Source: Lachnospiraceae bacterium (GTDB taxonomy: Bacteria > Bacillota > Clostridia > Lachnospirales > Lachnospiraceae). From it: a stretch of DNA of 64,000 nt. Positions within the stretch are counted from its first letter, which is position 1. Each line of letters opens with the position of its first letter. Both the position numbers and the translations under genes were made by a program. The DNA lies in the NCBI GenBank assembly GCA_017552985.1, contig JAFZNO010000087.1, positions 30,948 to 94,947 of the forward strand, given 5' to 3'. The notes under the pieces were generated by a model. That model saw only the letters and a list, made by a program, of their open reading frames with translations, was not told the DNA's origin and made no database searches. Below are positions 59,780 to 64,000 of this stretch, piece by piece.

Positions 59780-62272
59780 ATGACTATGTCTAGAAAGAAT
59801 AATAAGAAAAAACAATTCCGGGTGATCAAGCATAATCATACTTGGGTCCCCATTATCCTGTTTACAATTTTGCTCGGAGTGACGGTGGCGGGCGTGGTTT
59901 TTGCTTTGGAAATGGCGATGGATTATTCGATTGACTCCAAGATCACGGCGGAGCATGAGTACGTGGTCTTTCTGTCGGAAATCTATGAAAAGGGAAAAGC
60001 TTCCGGGGAGGATGCAAAAGGGATCCTGGCGCTTTCGGGAAGGGATTTCTTTGTGTTGGATGAAAAGGGTAACGTGATTTTAAGTCAGGGAGAGAGCACG
60101 TATACGTCGCGAAAGGGGGAACTCCAGGTTTCTCCCGGGCAGGAGAACCTGGCGATCTATTTTGATCAAAATGATTCCTGGCTCAAATTAGATCAAGAGA
60201 ACGTTGCGACACCTGATGCGTATACAATGATCATAAATTGTGGCGTCAAAATGATAGACATTGTTAATGAGCGCGAAGAAGAACTGGATGAAAAACCCCT
60301 TCTGGAACAGATAGAAGGGGAGACGGATGACCAGTATCTGGACAGATATCTGCAGTACGCCAGAGAAAATAATATCAAATATGCCATATTTCCAGTTTGG
60401 TTTTCCGTCCCGCTTTCGGATGGCGGGGAGGTTTTTGTCGGAAAAGGAAACGTATATTTCAATTTTTCTGACATAAATACGATATTATCGATCACGGGAG
60501 GCATCATACTGGTGCTGTTGATCCTTTTGATCCTGATAATCGTCAACGTGGCGGTAACCGCCCACCGCCAGAAAAAGGTGGTCGACACGTTCCTGACGGA
60601 TCCCTTGACAAAGGGGCATAACTGGACGTGGTTTACGATAAGGCTGGAACCGAAGCTTCGCAATCTGCACTATGCCAAAAAGAACATTACCGTGATCGAA
60701 ATCGTCTTTATCAATTTCCGGAATTTCTGTACGTGCCATTCCCTGGAGGAAGGCGAGAAGATGCTTTGCAGCATCCACGACGTGATCAGGAAAAAGCTCA
60801 GTAAATACGAGGCATGTGCCCACGTGGGCACGGCAAGCTTTGCCGTCCTTCTGGAGTATGAGACGGAGGAGGAACTGCGCAAGAGATTAAGGAATCTGAT
60901 CGAAGAGCTTGAAAACATTGACGTTACGCATAAATTTGCATTTCATGTGGGCGCGGATCTTGTTGAAGTGAAAAAGAACGCCAAGGGAAAGACCAAGCGC
61001 AGGACGGGATTTAGCATTGAAAAGTCCTACAACAATGCATGCATGGCCCGTGCGACGCTTTCCGACGTGGAAGATTCCAGAATTGCCTTCTTTGACCAAA
61101 AGCTAGTGGATGAAAAGCGTTGGATCGATGCCGTTTCAGAGCGGCAGAGCAAGGCCGTGGAGAACGAAGAGTTCGTGGTTTATTACCAGCCGAAGTATGA
61201 TCCGAGAACGAACAAGCTTCGCGGCTGTGAGGCCCTCATTCGCTGGAACAGTCCGGATCTCGGCTTTGTCTCTCCCGGAAAGTTTATTCCCATTTTCGAA
61301 AAGAATGGTTTTATTTCAGAGATCGATCACTACATGATCCGTCACGTGGCAAGGGACCAGAAGGCGTGGCTGGATCAGGGACTTTCCTGTGTTCCGGTTT
61401 CCGTGAACATCTCTAGGGCGCACTTTATCGAAAGCGATCTTGCGGAACAGATCCGTGACATGGTGGATCAGGAGGGAACGCCCAGAAACCTGATTGAGAT
61501 TGAGCTTACGGAGAGTGCATTCTTTGATGATAAGCATGCCATGATCCAAACGATCCAAAAGCTTAAGGAATATGGTTTCATGGTATCCATGGATGATTTT
61601 GGCGCGGGATATTCTTCCTTGAATTCCCTGAAGGACATGCCGCTTGACGTGCTAAAGCTGGATGCGGATTTCTTCCGCGGTGAAACGGAAGGAGGCCGCG
61701 GCGAGATCGTAGTGTCCGAGGCCATTCGCCTGGCAAAGAACCTCAACATGAACACGGTTGCCGAGGGCGTGGAAGAAAAGGCCCAGGTGGAATTCCTTGC
61801 AAAGCATGGTTGCGACATGATCCAGGGCTACTATTTTGCAAAGCCCATGACCAAGGAAGATTACTTAGTGCGCCTCAAATCCGGCATTTCTGAACGTGCA
61901 TGGGAGAATCAGTCACCTGAGGAGACGCCCGCCACAGAGAAGGCTGAAAACTTAACGGATGCAGAGAATGCACCGGTTGCGGAAGCAGCGCAGGAAGTGA
62001 AAGATGCCATGGAAGCGGAAGCCGTTCAGAAAGTGAAAGAGGTTCTGGAAACAGAAGGCGTTCAAGAAGTGAAAGAGGTTCTGGAAACAGAAGGTATTCA
62101 GGAAGTGAAAGAGGTTCTGGAAGCGGAAGACATTCTGGAAACAGAAGGCGTTCAGGAAGTGAAAGAAGCTCTGGAGGCAGAAGAAATCCAGGACGTGAAG
62201 GAAAGCTTCGAAACAGAAGAAATCCGTGAAACGGAAGAAGATAAGTCTGGTGACGATGTGTCAGAGGGGTGA
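59780..62272 (+). CDS. Membrane GGDEF(degenerate)-EAL phosphodiesterase with repeat tail
   Basis: ATG 59780 is chosen for AAGGAT nine bases upstream. The 830-residue protein has two membrane helices (about 18-45 and 240-265) around a ~195-residue outer sensor, a GGDEF fold with the active loop lost (HVGTASFAVLL), and a complete EAL domain (CEALIRW, ELTESAFFDD, DDFGAGYSSL, KLD, AEGVEE, QGYYFAKP). It should degrade c-di-GMP at the membrane. The last ~110 residues are a Glu/Val/Lys tandem repeat (see repeat). The stop overlaps a GTG of the methyltransferase frame. Confidence 0.88.
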   Translation: MTMSRKNNKKKQFRVIKHNHTWVPIILFTILLGVTVAGVVFALEMAMDYSIDSKITAEHEYVVFLSEIYEKGKASGEDAKGILALSGRDFFVLDEKGNVILSQGESTYTSRKGELQVSPGQENLAIYFDQNDSWLKLDQENVATPDAYTMIINCGVKMIDIVNEREEELDEKPLLEQIEGETDDQYLDRYLQYARENNIKYAIFPVWFSVPLSDGGEVFVGKGNVYFNFSDINTILSITGGIILVLLILLILIIVNVAVTAHRQKKVVDTFLTDPLTKGHNWTWFTIRLEPKLRNLHYAKKNITVIEIVFINFRNFCTCHSLEEGEKMLCSIHDVIRKKLSKYEACAHVGTASFAVLLEYETEEELRKRLRNLIEELENIDVTHKFAFHVGADLVEVKKNAKGKTKRRTGFSIEKSYNNACMARATLSDVEDSRIAFFDQKLVDEKRWIDAVSERQSKAVENEEFVVYYQPKYDPRTNKLRGCEALIRWNSPDLGFVSPGKFIPIFEKNGFISEIDHYMIRHVARDQKAWLDQGLSCVPVSVNISRAHFIESDLAEQIRDMVDQEGTPRNLIEIELTESAFFDDKHAMIQTIQKLKEYGFMVSMDDFGAGYSSLNSLKDMPLDVLKLDADFFRGETEGGRGEIVVSEAIRLAKNLNMNTVAEGVEEKAQVEFLAKHGCDMIQGYYFAKPMTKEDYLVRLKSGISERAWENQSPEETPATEKAENLTDAENAPVAEAAQEVKDAMEAEAVQKVKEVLETEGVQEVKEVLETEGIQEVKEVLEAEDILETEGVQEVKEALEAEEIQDVKESFETEEIRETEEDKSGDDVSEG
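61994..62226 (+). repeat. Tandem 36-bp repeats encoding an EVKEVLETEGVQ-type tail
   Basis: About six 36-base units, the best two nearly identical, encode EVKEVLETEGVQ-like 12-mers. They predict a long acidic helix or coiled coil. One unit carries a partial insertion (EDILETEGVQ). Such arrays change copy number easily. Confidence 0.75.
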
Positions 62273-62280
62273 AGCGTTAC

Positions 62281-63246
62281 ATGAAGGAAGGCAAGGAGAA
62301 AGCGCCTAGAAACAAAACCATTGATTTTTCCCTGGACAGTGCGGAGGGTAAGAAATACCGGAAGCGGATCATGGAGATGCCCAAGGATGCCGTGGAATTA
62401 AAGACAGTTTTGGACCAGACCATTTGCGGGGACAGCTTTGCGGTCATGGACAGGTTGCCGCGCGGCTTTGTGGACCTTCTGATCGTGGATCCGCCCTACA
62501 ATCTGGAAAAGGATTATCACGGCAACAAATTTAAGGCGGAGAGCCATGAAGCATACAAGGCATATACAAGGAGCTGGCTGGAAAAAGCACTGCCGCTCTT
62601 AAAGCCGACGGCATCCGTTTACGTATGCTGTGACTGGAAGAGTTCCCTGGTGATCGGTGAAACGTTGCACGAGACGCTAAAGGTGCAAAACCGCATTACC
62701 TGGCAAAGGGAAAAGGGCCGCGGCGCCCAGGCAAACTGGAAAAATGGCATGGAAGACGTGTGGTTTGCAACAGTTGGAAAAACCTATACCTTTAACCTGG
62801 ATGCCGTCAAGATCCGCAGGAAAGTGATCGCGCCATACAAGATTGACGGCGTGCCGAAGGACTGGGAGGAGACGGAGGAGGGGAACTATCGAAACACCTG
62901 TCCCTCCAATTTCTGGGATGACGTGTCCATCCCTTATTGGTCCATGCCGGAGAATACGGCGCATCCGACGCAAAAGCCGGAAAAGCTTATGGCAAAGCTC
63001 ATTTTGGCAAGCAGCAGGGAGGGCGACGTAGTGTTCGATCCCTTCGCCGGATCAGGAACCACGGCCGTGACGGCTAAGAAGCTTGGACGTCATTTTGTGA
63101 CGGTTGAACAGAATGAACTATATTGTGCCTGGGCGCAAAAGCGCTTGGAGATGGCAGAGGAAGATCCCGCCATCCAAGGGTACCGTGACGGGATTTTTTG
63201 GGAGAGAAACTCGTGGGCGAAGCAAAAGAAGATGCCCAAAAACTAG
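62281..63246 (+). CDS. Site-specific DNA methyltransferase, beta-class N6-adenine type
   Basis: A 321-residue methyltransferase in beta order: motif IV VDPPYN (Asp70-Asn74) comes first, then a recognition region with WQREKGRGAQANWKN and EDVWFAT, the HPTQKPEKL segment, and motif I VFDPFAGSGTT (251-261). DPPY favours N6-adenine over N4-cytosine. The recognition region reminds me of the RsrI-type family, but the target cannot be read off. No restriction enzyme gene is adjacent, so it is an orphan or partner-distant enzyme. It is not a C5-cytosine enzyme and cannot be the direct partner of the Vsr protein. Confidence 0.88.
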   Translation: MKEGKEKAPRNKTIDFSLDSAEGKKYRKRIMEMPKDAVELKTVLDQTICGDSFAVMDRLPRGFVDLLIVDPPYNLEKDYHGNKFKAESHEAYKAYTRSWLEKALPLLKPTASVYVCCDWKSSLVIGETLHETLKVQNRITWQREKGRGAQANWKNGMEDVWFATVGKTYTFNLDAVKIRRKVIAPYKIDGVPKDWEETEEGNYRNTCPSNFWDDVSIPYWSMPENTAHPTQKPEKLMAKLILASSREGDVVFDPFAGSGTTAVTAKKLGRHFVTVEQNELYCAWAQKRLEMAEEDPAIQGYRDGIFWERNSWAKQKKMPKN

Positions 63247-63261
63247 GGCGGGAGGAACAAC

Positions 63262-63798
63262 ATGGTAATTGAAAAGCATGAAAAGATTACGCAAGAAGAA
63301 GCAAAGGAAATCACCATATTAATGGCAAATGCCAGACAGTTGATGAGAGATCCAATGAAAAAACTGTCGGACATGTTTTCGTTTTGCCTGAAAGCCTGTA
63401 TTTTTGGTAGCATTGGGCTCGTTCTTTGCGTCCTGCTCATCATCTTTGGCGACGCGGATCTCTACGTGATCTTATGCATGGGCGTGATGATTGCCATGCT
63501 TCTCATGGTTTTCGTATACTACAGAAGCATGCGCAAGCTATACCTGGATTTGATCAATCAGGCAAATGATCACGTTACCATCACGCTAGATGAAGAAGGC
63601 GTGGGTTATGATGACCACGGCACCAAGAAACTCAAGCTTTTCTGGAAGAATATTTCTTTTGTCCGGGCTTTTCAGCACGTCGTCTGCTTCTTCCCCAATG
63701 ACGTCTCCGGCATCATGATCACCATCGACAGAGCCCAGTTCGCTTCAATCAAGCAATTCCTCCAGGAAAATAATATTGACGTCCAAATAATCGACTAA
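63262..63798 (+). CDS. YcxB-like membrane protein
   Basis: A 178-residue protein with two adjacent membrane helices (about 50-72 and 74-92) and a C-terminal ~75-residue domain, YDDHGTKKLKLFWKNISFVRAFQHVVCFF...FASIKQFL, typical of YcxB-like proteins of unknown function. GGGAGG precedes the ATG, 15 bases after the methyltransferase stop, so both may be co-transcribed. Confidence 0.7.
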   Translation: MVIEKHEKITQEEAKEITILMANARQLMRDPMKKLSDMFSFCLKACIFGSIGLVLCVLLIIFGDADLYVILCMGVMIAMLLMVFVYYRSMRKLYLDLINQANDHVTITLDEEGVGYDDHGTKKLKLFWKNISFVRAFQHVVCFFPNDVSGIMITIDRAQFASIKQFLQENNIDVQIID

Positions 63799-63936
63799 AT
63801 CCGCCGCGCTGGCAACATCCGCCGCCGTACCGACGGCATCTGCCTTCCGCGCCTGCGACATTTCCACCACGGCACCAACGGCATACCCCCTTCGGGAACA
63901 ATTAGCCGGCGGCACTTAGTAAACCAGTCGGCTGAA

Positions 63937-63996
63937 TGGAAAATTTCGAGAAATGTTTGAGGAGCTTTAGCTCCGAGTTTTTCTCGAAATTTTCCA
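63937..63996 (+). repeat. Long perfect palindrome, possible repetitive hairpin or terminator
   Basis: TGGAAAATTTCGAGAAA (63937-63953) is the exact reverse complement of 63980-63996. The loop itself contains GGAGC/GCTCC around TTTA (63961-63974). The structure has no clean terminal T-run, so it looks more like a repetitive palindromic element than a plain terminator. The GC-rich 63799-63930 stretch before it holds no gene I can support. Confidence 0.6.
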
Positions 63997-64000
63997 CTCC

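Noticed and set aside
61994-62226. CRISPR-like array
   Set aside because: The 36-bp repeats are contiguous, in frame and without spacers; they encode a protein tail.
62281-63246. C5-cytosine methyltransferase as partner of Vsr
   Set aside because: The enzyme has DPPYN and the beta-class motif order, so it modifies an exocyclic amino group, not C5 of cytosine.
63799-63930. Possible Arg-rich - strand ORF in the GC-rich end
   Set aside because: A frame of ~30 codons exists but has no ribosome-binding site, an extreme Arg/Pro composition and no family; treated as non-coding.

Overview
The window looks like a chromosome segment from a Gram-positive anaerobe of the Clostridia, most likely a Lachnospiraceae relative of Butyrivibrio or Roseburia. 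This is inferred from strong AGGAGG ribosome-binding sites, sigmaA promoters with 17-bp spacers, lipoproteins, an LTA-synthase-like enzyme, abundant c-di-GMP and hybrid-kinase genes, a split MetH system, and DUF3160 and YcxB-type proteins. No rRNA or tRNA was seen, so the placement is not certain. Nearly all genes are on the + strand in short operons.

Layout. 1-2.4 kb: end of an unknown gene and a coiled-coil protein whose C-terminus resembles a superfamily-1 helicase cut off after Walker B. 2.5-7.9 kb: diguanylate cyclase, TlpA-like lipoprotein plus polyferredoxin, a cyclic-nucleotide-binding/NhaC antiporter fusion, and a Vsr mismatch endonuclease. 8.0-10.4 kb: an ECF sigma factor fused to a membrane-anchored outer domain, with an ECF-type promoter and a 7-codon leader ORF. 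10.6-20.3 kb: a cell-envelope operon (alpha/beta hydrolase, membrane MurF-like ligase, metallophosphoesterase, D-Ala-D-Ala-ligase family, VanX-like dipeptidase, unknown membrane protein, LTA-synthase/GDPD fusion). 20.3-21.3 kb: GMP synthase lacking its amidotransferase domain.

21.3-27.4 kb is probably a small island. It lies between the guaA 3' end and a second 24-bp copy of that end. It carries two MerR regulators with textbook 19-bp-spacer promoters and a MacB/FtsX-type ABC exporter behind a yybP-ykoY (Mn2+) type riboswitch and terminator. 27.5-30.6 kb: an ABC exporter split into TMD, NBD and TMD genes plus its own MerR regulator. 30.8-32.4 kb: a lipoprotein behind a near-consensus ECF promoter.

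32.7-41.9 kb is a compact signalling module: a hybrid kinase coupled to a substrate-binding protein, a BvgS-like hybrid kinase, a REC-(degenerate GGDEF)-EAL protein and a stand-alone HPt protein, which suggests a phosphorelay controlling c-di-GMP breakdown. 42.0-46.6 kb: a LacI regulator and a second ECF system with a membrane DUF3160 protein. 46.7-52.8 kb: TcdA and a sugar ABC transporter operon containing an FRG-domain protein. 53.0-58.0 kb: a lipoprotein and a MetF / MetH-activation / MetH operon. 58.1-63.8 kb: a large membrane protein (- strand), a second GGDEF(degenerate)-EAL protein with a repeat tail, an orphan DNA methyltransferase and a YcxB-like protein. The window ends in a long palindrome.

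The most unusual genome-scale signal is that Asp, Asn, Tyr and His codons before Val almost always end in C (ACGT), not T (ATGT), while T is freely used before other G-starting codons. Outside the ABC exporter of the putative island only a handful of exceptions exist; inside it about half the sites are exceptions. Because the window encodes a Vsr T:G mismatch endonuclease, I propose Vsr-type repair acting at ACGT as one explanation. It is not proven.
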